Assembly (NCBI GenBank): GCA_029256105.1
Contig: JAQSYO010000017.1
Location: 1-64,000 of the forward strand
DNA length: 64,000 nucleotides
Reading direction: 5' to 3'
DNA from: Herbinix sp.
Lineage (GTDB): Bacteria > Bacillota > Clostridia > Lachnospirales > Lachnospiraceae
In this document: positions 9,501-17,476 of the stretch, in pieces
How the letters are laid out: each line of letters begins with the position of its first letter
How positions within the stretch are numbered: position 1 is the stretch's first letter
Made by a program: the position numbers and the translations under genes
Notes under the pieces: generated by a model
What the model was told of the DNA's origin: nothing
Databases searched by the model: none
What the model saw: only the letters and a program-made list of their open reading frames with translations

Positions 9501-10134
9501 CGGTAGTACTATGTGAGCCTTGATATCCTTGGCCTTGTTGGCCACCTTGTTGACCTTGATATCCCTGGCCTTGTTGGCCTTGCTGTCCTTGATATCCCTG
9601 TCCTTGATATCCCTGCTGTCCTTGTCTCATTCCGTTTTGTCCTCCTGCCGGTCTCTGTCCCTGTGCAATCGTTGATTGCGTATTTGTACCTTGATGACCT
9701 TGTTCTCCTGCGGGTCTTTGCCCATTATGCTGGCTTGGCTGACCCTGTCTTATTCCAGTTTGTTGCTGTCCAGTAGTTGGTCTGGCAGTACTCTGACTGC
9801 TCTGACCTCCCATAGGTCTTTGAGCTCCTTGCGTAGTTCCCATACCAACCGGTCTGGTACCCGTATGAGGTGCTACGCTTTGTGCTGTAACACTCGTTGC
9901 CGGTCTAGGTACTGGCTGACCTGCTGGCTTTTGTATCGGTGCCTGTGCCGCCTTACTTGACTGAACAAAATGGTTCTTTACAAACTGAACCTCATTATCC
10001 TCAAGATTACTGCTATGAGTTTTCTTAACACCAAAACTTTTTTCTAAATAGTCTTGAATGTCTTTACTCTCAATCGCACCTTTCGTTTGTTCATTTATTT
10101 GATTCTTTAGCTCAAATATTTTCATTTTCGCCAT
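6568..10134 (-). CDS. infB: Translation initiation factor IF-2 with giant repeat linker
   Basis: GTPase that brings initiator fMet-tRNA to the 30S subunit and promotes 50S joining. At 1188 residues it is far longer than Bacillus IF-2 (about 716). Order: a short N-terminal helical domain (about 1-60); a Gln/Gly/Pro/Arg-rich linker (about 70-500) containing 19 tandem decapeptides NRP(A/Q)G(E/Q)GYQG at residues 281-470; a basic Lys/Asn segment; an IF2N domain ([14 protein letters not shown]); the G domain with [20 protein letters not shown] and NKVDK; then domains II-IV. The start ATG has GGAGG upstream and overlaps ylxQ by 23 bp. Confidence 0.97.
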   Translation of the reverse strand: MAKMKIFELKNQINEQTKGAIESKDIQDYLEKSFGVKKTHSSNLEDNEVQFVKNHFVQSSKAAQAPIQKPAGQPVPRPATSVTAQSVAPHTGTRPVGMGTTQGAQRPMGGQSSQSTARPTTGQQQTGIRQGQPSQHNGQRPAGEQGHQGTNTQSTIAQGQRPAGGQNGMRQGQQGYQGQGYQGQQGQQGQGYQGQQGGQQGQGYQGSHSTTARPAGEQGQHTTSPRPAGQGYQGQRPQGQDGQRPAGQGYQGQRPQGQDGQRPAGQGYQGQRPQGQGYQGNRPAGEGYQGNRPAGQGYQGNRPAGEGYQGNRPAGQGYQGNRPAGEGYQGNRPAGEGYQGNRPAGQGYQGNRPQGQGYQGNRPAGEGYQGNRPAGEGYQGNRPAGQGYQGNRPAGQGYQGNRPAGEGYQGNRPAGQGYQGNRPAGQGYQGNRPAGEGYQGNRPAGQGYQGNRPAGEGYQGNRPAGQGYQGNRPATPGGQRTGGYGGGTSNYSRPSGGFSPRGFEGGNKDDDDKPSYNRSGAGAKKGAGPARPGERKNFDQQILDKKVAEKNDNNNKRNRDRINKEKNYKDKNLVGRDDSDSDNIKTYKKGQFIQPKPLPVVKEEEIKVIAIPEVLTIKDLADKMKKPSAALIKKLFLAGKIVTLNQEITFEEAEEIALEYDIIAEKEVKVNEVEELLKEEDEDQETMNKRPPVVCVMGHVDHGKTSLLDAIRETNVTSREAGGITQHIGAYIVEVNGEKITFLDTPGHEAFTSMRMRGAKSTDIAILVIAADDGVMPQTVEAINHAKAAGVQIIVAINKVDKPSANIERVKQELTEYELVAEDWGGDTIFVPVSAHTKEGIERLLEMILLTAEMLELKANPDRNARGIVIEAELDKGRGPVATILVQKGTLRVGDNVAVGSSFGKVRAMMDDKGRRVKEATPSTPVEILGLNEVPDAGETFLVTDNEKEARIIAEAYLSQGKERLLSDTKAKLSLDGLFSQIQAGNIKELNLIIKADVQGSVEAMKQSLVKLSNKEVAVRIIHGGVGAINESDVILASASNAIIIGFNVKPDNAAKETADRENVDVKLYRVIYNAISDIEAAMKGMLDPIFEERIIGHAEIRMTFKASGIGTIAGSYVLDGKIIRGSKCRIYRDNSLVYEGILTSLKRFQDDVKEVDKGYECGLVFDKFNEVKEGDKVELFVMSEVPR
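8725..9294 (-). repeat. 30-bp tandem array, 19 copies, coding in infB
   Basis: Exactly in-register 30-bp units encoding [10 protein letters not shown] or [10 protein letters not shown], with one [10 protein letters not shown]. Glu and Gln copies are interspersed without strict alternation. Silent differences between units (cga/cgg, ggt/ggc, ata/gta on the plus strand) show the array is not freshly homogenised. The less regular QGYQGQ-rich flank continues to about 9756. Confidence 0.95.
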
Positions 10135-10471
10135 ACTTACTACCTCCGTTAATATCCTGCATCATTTTCAGTTGCTTTTCAATTGCATCCGCTAAGCCCT
10201 TGTCAAACACTGCCAAAGAAGCACGAAACTCTTTACCCATTGCATGACCCAAGTCGTCTTTATCACCAAAAAAGTAAATTGGTACATTATAGTAAGTACA
10301 CATGTTGGTAAACATTTTCTTTGTATTGTCTGATGCGTCATCCGCTACAATAACCATAGCAGCTTTCTTTTCCTTCACTGCTTTTTCTGTAGAAAATTCG
10401 CCACTGATTAACTTGCGTGATTTTGTTGCAATTCCTAACAGGTTAAATACCTTCTTTTCTTCCGGACTCAA
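10112..10471 (-). CDS. ylxQ: L7Ae/L30e-family RNA-binding protein YlxQ
   Basis: A 119-residue protein of the ribosomal L7Ae/L30e fold, a probable kink-turn RNA binder. Features are [15 protein letters not shown] near the N-terminus and [16 protein letters not shown] followed by a C-terminal [14 protein letters not shown] block. It overlaps ylxR by 29 bp and infB by 23 bp, so the three genes are translationally linked. Its exact role is not settled; the operon position is typical of Firmicutes. Confidence 0.9.
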   Translation of the reverse strand: MSPEEKKVFNLLGIATKSRKLISGEFSTEKAVKEKKAAMVIVADDASDNTKKMFTNMCTYYNVPIYFFGDKDDLGHAMGKEFRASLAVFDKGLADAIEKQLKMMQDINGGSKYGENENI

Positions 10472-10730
10472 GCAAAATCATCTCCTTCTCCAACGTCTCT
10501 ACCAATTCCTTGGGAATGCTAACCTTTAGTGAGCGCTCTAAGCCTCTTGTCTTGATTGCCTTCTGTAAGCAGGTAACGGAGCAGCAGATATAAGCTCCTC
10601 TACCATTCTTCTTACCAGTTGAATCAATGACAATCTCATCCTCAGGGGTTTTTAAGACGCGGATCAATTCTTTTTTGGTCTTCATTTCACCGCACCCGGT
10701 ACACATTCTTAATGGTAATTTCTTCGCCAT
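10443..10730 (-). CDS. ylxR: YlxR family nucleic-acid-binding protein
   Basis: A 95-residue DUF448/YlxR protein. The family signature is clear: LRMCTGCGEMKTKKELIRV near the N-terminus and NGRGAYICCSVTCLQKAIK in the middle. Family members are RNA-binding or regulatory proteins in nusA-infB operons. It carries four cysteines in two pairs (CTGC and CCSVTC), more metal-site-like than some homologues. Confidence 0.93.
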   Translation of the reverse strand: MAKKLPLRMCTGCGEMKTKKELIRVLKTPEDEIVIDSTGKKNGRGAYICCSVTCLQKAIKTRGLERSLKVSIPKELVETLEKEMILLESGRKEGI

Positions 10731-10807
10731 TTATTTTCACATCCTTAATACATGATTAATGAAAGGTTGCATAGCTTGCTTTCATTAATATCCTTTTATT
10801 ATATAAA

Positions 10808-11854
10808 TTAATATCCCATACTTTGTGATTCACTCTTTATGTCAATCTTATATCCAGTCAACTTCGCAGCAAGTCTTGCATTCTGTCCTTCTTTACCAAT
10901 GGCAAGAGATAATTGATAATCTGGAACAATTACTCTGGCACTTTTTTCATAATCATCAACCGTAACTGACACAACCTTAGCCGGACTTAAGGCATTCTCG
11001 ATTAATCTGGCGGGATCAGGACTCCAATTGATGATATCAATTTTTTCATTTCTGAGTTCGTGAACAATAGCATTTACTCTGGCACCATTCAAACCAACAC
11101 AAGCACCTACGGCATCAACATCAGAGTTATTACTCCAAACTGCCATTTTTGTTCTGGAACCAGCTTCTCTGGAAATGCTCTTAATTTCAACGGTACCATC
11201 TTGAATTTCAGTAACCTCTGCTTCAAATAATCTCTTCACAAGCTCCGGATGAGTACGAGATACTGTAATTCTTGGTCCTTTTGTTGTATCCTTTACTTCA
11301 AGAACATAGAGTTTGATACGATCTGTTGGTTTAAATACTTCGCCTCTAACCTGTTCATTATCAGTAAGAATTGCATCCACCTTACCAAGATTAATACTAA
11401 CATTATTTCCTACGTAGCGTTGTACAATACCGGTAACGATATCTTTTTCCTTACCGCTGTACTGTGTAAATAGCACTTTTCTTTCTTCTTCACGAATCTT
11501 TTGAACAACTACCTGCTTTGCTTTTTGTGCAGCGATACGTCCAAAGTTTTTCGGTGTAACTTCAAAAGCTACAATATCACCGACTTCCTTCTTTACATCC
11601 TTCATTTTAGCTTGTGCCAGGCTGATTTGCATTACTGTGTCGGTAACTTCTTCTACAACTTCTTTCATTGCATATACGTTAACTTCACCTGTAACTCTAT
11701 CAATATTAACTTTAATATTATCTGCCCTACCAAAATTATTTTTACATGCTGCAACCAACGAGTTCTCCAATGCCTCAAGCAAAATATCCTTACTGATATC
11801 CTTTTCCTTCTCAATTTGGTTTAAAGCTTCAATTAGTTCTTTGTTCGCATCCAT
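10808..11854 (-). CDS. nusA: Transcription termination/antitermination protein NusA
   Basis: RNA polymerase-associated factor controlling pausing, termination and antitermination. The 348-residue protein shows the N-terminal polymerase-binding domain (LIEALNQIEKEKDISKDILLEALE), an S1 domain with GIVQRYVGNNVSINLGKVDAIL, and two KH domains (GACVGLNGARVNAIVHELRNEKIDI and IGKEGQNARLAAKLTG). It lacks the acidic C-terminal repeats of E. coli NusA, as Firmicute proteins do. Its ribosome binding site is the last copy of a repeated Shine-Dalgarno element. Confidence 0.97.
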   Translation of the reverse strand: MDANKELIEALNQIEKEKDISKDILLEALENSLVAACKNNFGRADNIKVNIDRVTGEVNVYAMKEVVEEVTDTVMQISLAQAKMKDVKKEVGDIVAFEVTPKNFGRIAAQKAKQVVVQKIREEERKVLFTQYSGKEKDIVTGIVQRYVGNNVSINLGKVDAILTDNEQVRGEVFKPTDRIKLYVLEVKDTTKGPRITVSRTHPELVKRLFEAEVTEIQDGTVEIKSISREAGSRTKMAVWSNNSDVDAVGACVGLNGARVNAIVHELRNEKIDIINWSPDPARLIENALSPAKVVSVTVDDYEKSARVIVPDYQLSLAIGKEGQNARLAAKLTGYKIDIKSESQSMGY

Positions 11855-11864
11855 TTTTTCTATT

Positions 11865-12043
11865 ATCCTCCTTTAATTAGGTAAATTTCTTCCATGTGTT
11901 GGTTAGGAGGATATCGCCTCCTTTAATTGGTAAATTTCTTTGTTGTGTCGGTCTAGGAGGATATCTCCTCCTTTCGTTAGGTAAAATCACCTTTAATATA
12001 GTAAATTCTCTTATTTGTTCGTTAGGAGTTTATGAACTCCTAA
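11865..12043 (-). repeat. Repeated Shine-Dalgarno hairpins in the rimP-nusA intercistronic leader
   Basis: Read on the minus strand, the 215-bp gap contains three hairpins whose 5' arm is a Shine-Dalgarno-like AGGAG(G): 12022-12043 (TTAGGAGTT stem), 11955-11972 (AGGAGGA stem, GATA loop) and 11905-11922 (AGGAGG stem). The latter two lie in 50-bp direct repeats that also share GAAATTTACC. The final copy, AAAGGAGGATA, is unpaired and serves nusA. It looks like a ribosome binding site that was duplicated, with older copies sequestered in stems. Confidence 0.8.
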
Positions 12044-12070
12044 GAATAAGTGACTTATCTCAAGGTTGCT

Positions 12071-12538
12071 TTAAAAGTCTAGAGTTAATCGCACCATGGC
12101 AATATCTGCTCTAGGGATTTCCATCTTACTGTTATCCTCAAATTCTATGGTTATTGTCTTCAAATCAAAGGCTACAAGAACTCCAACGAATTCTTTTTGC
12201 TTATTCACTGCCTTGAATAACTTGATCTCGACCTCTTCCCCAATGCTCTTTTCAAAATGTTTGTCTCTTTTTAATTGTCTTCCGAGACCTGGAGAGCTAA
12301 CCTCTAAAACATAGGAATCCGTGATAAAATCATGTTTATCCAACAAATCACTTAATGCCCTGCTTACTAGTACGCAGTCGTCTACCGTGAATCCGTTTTC
12401 TTTGTCAATATAAGCCCGAAGATACCAGTTGCCACCTTCCTTCACATACTCCACATCGTACAATTCAAAATGATTCGCTGCCAAAATCGGTTCCAATAAC
12501 TTTTCTGTCTTTAGCTCATATTCATCATGTTTTGCCAT
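12071..12538 (-). CDS. rimP: Ribosome maturation factor RimP
   Basis: Needed for 30S subunit maturation, acting near ribosomal protein S12. The 155-residue protein has the family blocks FELYDVEYVKEGGNWYLR, GFTVDDCVLVSRALSDLLD and YVLEVSSPGLGRQLK. It is the first gene of the translation operon here and has its own promoter at 12738-12766. In Bacillus subtilis it directly follows polC; here polC is 43 kb away. Confidence 0.95.
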   Translation of the reverse strand: MAKHDEYELKTEKLLEPILAANHFELYDVEYVKEGGNWYLRAYIDKENGFTVDDCVLVSRALSDLLDKHDFITDSYVLEVSSPGLGRQLKRDKHFEKSIGEEVEIKLFKAVNKQKEFVGVLVAFDLKTITIEFEDNSKMEIPRADIAMVRLTLDF

Positions 12539-12686
12539 TCAAATCCCTACTTTCGTCGTTATGTTATTATTGCAAATTGAATTCGTTTAAAGTGAATTAA
12601 AGTTCCCTTTCACTTGTTAAGAAACACTCATCATAGAGATAAGTGAATTAGAAAACTAATCCAATTGCTATGAATACAAAATAGAA

Positions 12687-12706
12687 GAGTGGACTTTCGT
12701 CCACTC
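12687..12706 (-). promoter_or_regulatory. GAAA-capped hairpin in rimP leader
   Basis: On the minus strand an 8-bp stem GAGTGGAC/GTCCACTC closes on a GAAA tetraloop and is followed by TTCTATTTTG. Because it lies just downstream of the rimP promoter it is within the leader rather than at the end of the preceding gene. It could be an attenuator or a stabilising 5' hairpin; it would also stop transcripts arriving from the amino-acid transporter. Confidence 0.55.
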
Positions 12707-12737
12707 CTAATTAGTCTTATCATTTTGCACCATAGTT

Positions 12738-12766
12738 ATTATAGCAAACGTATCCAATAATTGCAA
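12738..12766 (-). promoter_or_regulatory. rimP-nusA-infB operon promoter
   Basis: Minus strand TTGCAA, 17-bp spacer, TATAAT. The 12539-12931 stretch therefore contains, from right to left, a decayed ATPase fragment, this promoter and a roughly 190-nt leader to rimP. Confidence 0.8.
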
Positions 12767-12779
12767 GTATTATTTTCTA

Positions 12780-12911
12780 TCAAGTAAGAAATCCAGTACT
12801 TATATACCTAATTCCCTCAAAGTCTGTAATAAAGGTTTTCTCCATGGACAAAATAACTTTTTCATAATTATTATCAATAGCCATTAGTGATTCCATTTCT
12901 CTTCTTTTCAC
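12780..12911 (-). pseudogene. C-terminal remnant of a DUF4143-type AAA ATPase
   Basis: An open stretch from a GTG at 12911 to a TGA at 12780 encodes 43 residues including RREMESLMAIDNNYEKVILS and FEGIRYIS. This matches the end of the widespread DUF4143 ATPases, which usually read like RE...LLAIxDNYPKYVLSMD...GIKHINLIDFLL. Nothing upstream encodes the rest: glnQ ends at 12932. The final residues (ISTGFLT) have drifted from the usual hydrophobic ending. Family assignment is from memory of the motif. Confidence 0.6.
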
Positions 12912-12931
12912 ATTATCATCCAGGAATAATA

Positions 12932-13687
12932 TTATTCCTGATTAAATCTTTGTAAAAATTCTTTCGTTCTCCTATTCTCAGTATTACCAAATACTTTTTC
13001 CGGAGTTCCTTCTTCAACAATTACTCCCTCATCCATAAAGATAACCCTGTCAGCAACGTCTCTTGCAAAAGCCATCTCATGGGTAACGATTACCATCGTC
13101 ATCTTCTCCTCAGCAAGGGAACGGATTACCTTAAGAATCTCACCTGTAAGTTCCGGATCAAGTGCAGAGGTTGGTTCATCAAAGAAGAGAATACGGGGAT
13201 TTAAGGCAAGTGCTCTTGCTATTGCTACTCTTTGCTGCTGTCCTCCTGACAATTCGCAGGGAAAAGCATTGGCACGGTCCTTTAGATTCATCTTTGCTAG
13301 AAGTTCCAATGCTTTATCCGTCGCAGACTTCCTATCAATTCCGAGCACCTTTATCTGAGCATCAACAATATTACGTAGTACCGAATAATGTGGGAATAGG
13401 TTAAAATTCTGAAACACCAATCCAACATCAAGAATTATCTCATGCAGAATCTTATTATCTTCGTATCCATTCTTTGAATTCGTATCTACCATCAGCTTCC
13501 CACATACTTCAATGCGTCCACTGTCCACCTTTTCCAATTGAGTCAAGCACCGTAAAAGGGTAGATTTTCCTGATCCTGAGGGACCAATAATAGCAACGAC
13601 CTCTCCCTCATTTACTTCTAGGGAAATGTCCTTAAGTACACTGGTATTATCAAATTGTTTCAGTATATTTTCTGCTTTCAGTAGCAT
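12932..13687 (-). CDS. Polar amino-acid ABC transporter ATP-binding protein
   Basis: ATPase of a GlnQ/HisP-type importer, cytoplasmic and bound to the permease encoded upstream. Motifs: Walker [11 protein letters not shown]-loop [19 protein letters not shown], signature [15 protein letters not shown], Walker [17 protein letters not shown], switch [21 protein letters not shown]. The start ATG at 13687 has GGAGG six bases upstream; the longer frame starts upstream of that site. About 251 residues, typical. It is separated from the permease by a 440-bp repeat array. Confidence 0.95.
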   Translation of the reverse strand: MLLKAENILKQFDNTSVLKDISLEVNEGEVVAIIGPSGSGKSTLLRCLTQLEKVDSGRIEVCGKLMVDTNSKNGYEDNKILHEIILDVGLVFQNFNLFPHYSVLRNIVDAQIKVLGIDRKSATDKALELLAKMNLKDRANAFPCELSGGQQQRVAIARALALNPRILFFDEPTSALDPELTGEILKVIRSLAEEKMTMVIVTHEMAFARDVADRVIFMDEGVIVEEGTPEKVFGNTENRRTKEFLQRFNQE

Positions 13688-13789
13688 ATATCCTCCATTC
13701 GCCACCCGCGGCGCTCATTAAAGCGGAATATAGTATTAAAATAAAACTAATATGATATTCATTTTTTTGTTTCACTCTTATCAATTCAG

Positions 13790-14125
13790 CTCAGCTTTTT
13801 CAATTTTTCTTTACAATTAAATATTTCAGTTAAATTTTTCAATTTAGTCTTCTCGATTCAACCTTTCATTTCAGCCTTTCAATTCAGTCTTATATTTCAG
13901 TCTTTTATTTCAACCTTTTAATTCAGTCTTTCATTTCAGTCTTTCGGTTCAGCCTTTCAATTCAGCCTTTTTATACATTCTTTCAATTCAGTACTCGGTT
14001 CAATCCTTCATTTCAGTCTTATCAATTTAGTTTTTCAATTCAGTTTTCGGTTTAATCTTTTATTTCTGTCTTATCAATTCAGACTTTCAATTCAGTCTTT
14101 CGGTTCAATCTTTCAATTCTTATAT
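13790..14125 (-). repeat. Degenerate 13-bp tandem array between permease and ATPase genes
   Basis: About 25 imperfect copies of a 13-bp unit, plus-strand consensus ctttcaattcagt with many variants (cggttcaat, atttcagc). It fills nearly all of the intergenic space and reaches to within a few bases of the permease stop. No coding frame or convincing hairpin was seen. If the two genes are cotranscribed the array is an internal untranslated spacer. Confidence 0.85.
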
Positions 14126-14127
14126 AC

Positions 14128-14790
14128 TTAATTTTTATAATAATCAAATTTCTTTTCGATTAGTTTAAACGATGCCTCAACTACAGTATTCATAATAAGG
14201 TAGAAAATTGCAGCTACAATAATCGGAACTGTGGAGAAATATTTGGAGCCTGCAGTTGTCGCAACACGGAATAATTCGACCACGGAGATCACCTGCGCAA
14301 GTGAAGTATCCTTTACCAAAGTCATCAACTCATTACCAACGGAAGGAATTACCTGTTTTACTACCTGTGGAAGGACAATTCTCATAAAGGTTTGAAATTT
14401 CGTATATCCAAGTACTTTCGCTGCTTCGTACTGTCCTTTCGGTATAGAAGCAATACCACCACGAAAGATTTCTCCAAAATAAGCTGCATAGTTTATCGCA
14501 AAGGCAAGAATACATGCAATAAATCGGTATTTGTAGTTATAGCCAAATATGTAATAGGGACCATACATAAAAAATATCAACTGAAGCATTAATGGCGTAC
14601 CTCGAAAGATCAGCTGATAAATTCGAACAGGTAAACTTATGATCCATAGCTTACTTCTTCTGGCAAGGGCCACTAAAAATCCAAGTGGAATTGACAATAG
14701 AATCGTCAGAAAAAATATCGCAAGCGTCGTCAGCGTAGCTGAAAGCATGTTCGGTAATAGTAAATCCATAGGTACATTATCTACTCTCAT
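14128..14790 (-). CDS. Polar amino-acid ABC transporter permease
   Basis: Inner-membrane permease of the HisM/GlnP class, 220 residues. It has about five hydrophobic helices and the conserved EAA loop with GQYEAAKVLGYTKFQTFMRIVLPQ split around residues 123-145, where it contacts the ATPase. GGAGG lies four bases before the ATG. Only one permease gene is present, suggesting a homodimeric pore. It has its own promoter at 15223-15251, resembling that of the binding-protein gene at 22.4 kb. Confidence 0.95.
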   Translation of the reverse strand: MRVDNVPMDLLLPNMLSATLTTLAIFFLTILLSIPLGFLVALARRSKLWIISLPVRIYQLIFRGTPLMLQLIFFMYGPYYIFGYNYKYRFIACILAFAINYAAYFGEIFRGGIASIPKGQYEAAKVLGYTKFQTFMRIVLPQVVKQVIPSVGNELMTLVKDTSLAQVISVVELFRVATTAGSKYFSTVPIIVAAIFYLIMNTVVEASFKLIEKKFDYYKN

Positions 14791-14870
14791 AAAACCTCCA
14801 AATATATCTTACTCTGGTATTAAATATCGCAAAACAAACTTCAAATATTTATTAACTATCAATTTATTTT

Positions 14871-15175
14871 CAGTGATTTTGTTTTAATGTTTTTAATGAT
14901 TTTGTTTTTAATGATTTTATTTTAATGACTTTGTTTGAATGATTTTGTTTTAATAATTTTGTTTTAATGATTTTGTTTTAATGATTTTGTTTTAATGATT
15001 TTATTTAATAACTTTGTTTTAATGATTCTGTTTTAATGATTCTGTTTTAATGATTCTGTTTTAATGATTTTGTTTTAATAACTCTGTTTTAATGATTCAG
15101 TTTTAATGATTCTGTTTTAATGATTTTGTTTTGATGATATTGTTTTAATGAAGTTGTTTTAATGATGTTGTTTTT
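14871..15175 (-). repeat. 14-bp tandem array in the permease 5' leader
   Basis: Roughly 22 copies of a 14-bp unit, plus-strand consensus ttttaatgattttg, with point variants (gattctg, aactctg, gactttg). It lies between the permease promoter (15223-15251) and its start codon, so it would be transcribed as an A-rich 5' untranslated region of CAAAATCATTAAAA units. The unit differs in sequence and length from the 13-bp array on the other side of the permease. Confidence 0.88.
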
Positions 15176-15222
15176 TCATGATTTTGATAAAGCTGAACAG
15201 TTTCGTCTGTTAGCACTTTACC

Positions 15223-15251
15223 ATATTACCACATCAACTCGCCTATTTCAA
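15223..15251 (-). promoter_or_regulatory. Permease-ATPase promoter, paralogous to the binding-protein promoter
   Basis: Minus strand TTGAAA, 17-bp spacer, TAATAT. From the end of the spacer through about 14 bases past the -10, the sequence TGTGGTA-TATGGTAAAGTGCTAA is nearly identical to that at the binding-protein promoter (22482-22504 against 15210-15232). The shared part includes the likely start site, so it may be a common operator. Confidence 0.75.
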
Positions 15252-15345
15252 TTTATTTTTCAATAGGAAAATGCCCCAATTATAGGAACAGTTTCTAATG
15301 CTTTACTGTTTTATAAGGGACATCCCGCTTTGTAACAATTTTATA

Positions 15346-17406
15346 TTAGTCTACATATTTGATTTTTTGTTCAAAGAAGTCGACACCCTCTAGTAAAAAA
15401 TTAAATTTGGTTCCTTTCGTATTATAGAACACGGTCTCTATTCCATTCAGTTCTTTCTGATAGATTACACCAAAATTCCATTCCTTAACAACTACCACAT
15501 TATTACCACCTGGTACGGGTTCTACCTCGCCTCCATCTTTACTATAACAAAGACTTAGAAATCCACTTTCTAAATTATAATTCTTAAGAAAATATGCCGT
15601 ATCTCCTGCTTGATTGCTACATAAATCAGACACATTGTTTGTAATCATTACAGGACTCTCATTTCCATTCATATAATATAGCTGTTTCTCCTTTAAATAA
15701 TAAATTTTAGATAAATCACCAGAGGAAATGAAAGAATCATCAATTTCACTACATATTATCTCTTGTTTACATTCGCCGTTCAGTCTACTAACTTTCATTA
15801 GATTTCTATCTGCATCACGATAAATTAGATTAACTCCATCTTCCGACATGACAATCTGTTGATTCTCTGTTACATAACCTAGGTCTCTACTCTGATATTT
15901 GTCATCAATTACTTTGAGGCCATTATTGCACAAGATTACTTTATTTTTAAAAGTGTCAAAACCATAGGAATAAACTGCCATAGTAAGGTTATTTTTAACA
16001 TTAGATTTTTTCGGTACGATTATATTTGATACTAGGCCATCAGTAACTTCTACACTTTCGTTCCCATTTGCGCTAATATAAGTCCTCTTACCGTCCGAAA
16101 ACAATATTTCGGTACGATCTTTATTAAAATATAAATATATAAAATTAGATACATTGCTCGATAAAAGTACATCGCCCTTCTCACTTTTCACATATAATGC
16201 ATAAGCTCCTCCCCCTAGTGCTTTTTCATAATACAAATATTTAGTATCCCTGGAGGCTTCAATTAGCAATATGTCTTTTCCAAGCGACTCAGGGTCATTG
16301 CCTATTTTAAGGATAAATGATTCAAGTATATAATCATTTACATTTAAAGGGTAAGTGGCAGTTATGTAAATAACCGTTTTTCCATCGGGTAAAACATTGA
16401 TCATATCATACTGTTTATCTTTAATGGTATCAATTAATTTTTCAGTATGCTTATCAACATCATAAAGATAAAGATTAAAGCTATTAATTCCACTATAAAC
16501 GGAATAGACAATATATTTACCATTCTCTGACATAGAATAGTTTCTCATACCAAGGTTTAGCTTAATCATTTCACGAGAGTTAACATAATAGGATTGATCA
16601 CCAAGTCTACTGAATAGGATTGCAGCTGTTTGGTCATTCGTATAATAAGTCCCCACACTTTGCTCCAATTTATGAAGCACTTCTCCTTTTGAATTAAAGA
16701 CATATGCAATCGAATTCGCTCTGTCATAATATACTTCGATGGCATCCTTAGAAACAAAGGTATATTCTCCGTCAACCGCATTCCCTCTAAGACATATTAA
16801 GAGCACTATTATAATTAATAGGGTAACCGATATTCCGATCAATAATTTTCTCAGTATTCTAATTTTATTTGTAAGGTTATAATGAATTTTTGACTGCGGT
16901 TCTTGACTTACTCCATGTTGAATCTCTGATTGTCGTTCTTGGTATTCCTCCTGTGAAAGCCCTGATTGTCTTTCTCGGTATTCCTCCTTTGGAACCTCTG
17001 ATTGTCGTTCTCGGTATTCCTCCTGTAGAAGCCCTGATTCTAATTGTTGATGCAATCGTTTCATGAACTCCGAAGTAATTTCATGACCTAATTCCTGATG
17101 AATCGTTACTTCTTGCTCTTGATATAATCCTATTGAATTATCTAATTGCAATGTTTGATTTAGTTCATGGTTTATTGCCTCTGCCTCATGTTTTTCATTA
17201 TTACTAGATTGTTGTATTGCTGTCTCTTTATTTATTACCTTAGCTTTAATATAGTGAGAATCCGGTCTAGAAAATCCCTCATTGGTCTGGTAATGTTCCT
17301 TCTCCGTCGGGCAGTTTCCATTTTCCAAGTCATTTAGTTCTCTGTTGCAGTTGCTACAAAACTTATTACTCGTATCCTTTGAACTGCCACAATGTTTACA
17401 TATCAT
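15346..17406 (-). CDS. Zinc-ribbon/TM/beta-propeller-like membrane protein, paralogue A
   Basis: Function unknown. The 686-residue protein begins with a zinc ribbon (Cys 3, 6, 17, 20), then the motif EGFSRPDS (43-50), a hydrophilic linker with four 12-residue repeats of the QEEYRERQSE type (about 127-174), one membrane helix (about 187-207) and a 475-residue C-terminal region. That region has repeated strand patterns (GKYIVYSVYSG, KIYYLKEKQLYYMNG, DTAYFLKNY) resembling PD40/TolB-like beta-propellers. Positive residues before the helix suggest the ribbon is cytoplasmic and the propeller outside. Third gene of a likely three-gene operon; GGGGGAT ribosome binding site. Confidence 0.8.
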   Translation of the reverse strand: MICKHCGSSKDTSNKFCSNCNRELNDLENGNCPTEKEHYQTNEGFSRPDSHYIKAKVINKETAIQQSSNNEKHEAEAINHELNQTLQLDNSIGLYQEQEVTIHQELGHEITSEFMKRLHQQLESGLLQEEYRERQSEVPKEEYRERQSGLSQEEYQERQSEIQHGVSQEPQSKIHYNLTNKIRILRKLLIGISVTLLIIIVLLICLRGNAVDGEYTFVSKDAIEVYYDRANSIAYVFNSKGEVLHKLEQSVGTYYTNDQTAAILFSRLGDQSYYVNSREMIKLNLGMRNYSMSENGKYIVYSVYSGINSFNLYLYDVDKHTEKLIDTIKDKQYDMINVLPDGKTVIYITATYPLNVNDYILESFILKIGNDPESLGKDILLIEASRDTKYLYYEKALGGGAYALYVKSEKGDVLLSSNVSNFIYLYFNKDRTEILFSDGKRTYISANGNESVEVTDGLVSNIIVPKKSNVKNNLTMAVYSYGFDTFKNKVILCNNGLKVIDDKYQSRDLGYVTENQQIVMSEDGVNLIYRDADRNLMKVSRLNGECKQEIICSEIDDSFISSGDLSKIYYLKEKQLYYMNGNESPVMITNNVSDLCSNQAGDTAYFLKNYNLESGFLSLCYSKDGGEVEPVPGGNNVVVVKEWNFGVIYQKELNGIETVFYNTKGTKFNFLLEGVDFFEQKIKYVD
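16885..17028 (-). repeat. 36-bp coding repeats in paralogue A
   Basis: Four units of 12 codons (LLQEEYRERQSE, VPKEEYRERQSG, LSQEEYQERQSE and a diverged IQHGVSQEPQSK) in the cytoplasmic linker, just before the membrane helix. Plus-strand copies of gattgtcgttctcggtattc are visible. Confidence 0.85.
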
Positions 17407-17476
17407 TATGTTTATCCCCCATAAGCATCACTTCGTTACTTTCAATATTAATAATACCAGTACACCCGAGTTAACG

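Noticed and set aside
8505..9545. Long open frames of about 290-350 codons on both strands overlapping the infB repeat
   Set aside because: They arise because a 30-bp unit (a multiple of three) without stops leaves several frames open. Their products are low-complexity repeats and the IF-2 frame is supported by domains on both sides.
13790..15175. CRISPR array
   Set aside because: The 13- and 14-bp units are contiguous without unique spacers, are not palindromic, and no cas genes are present.
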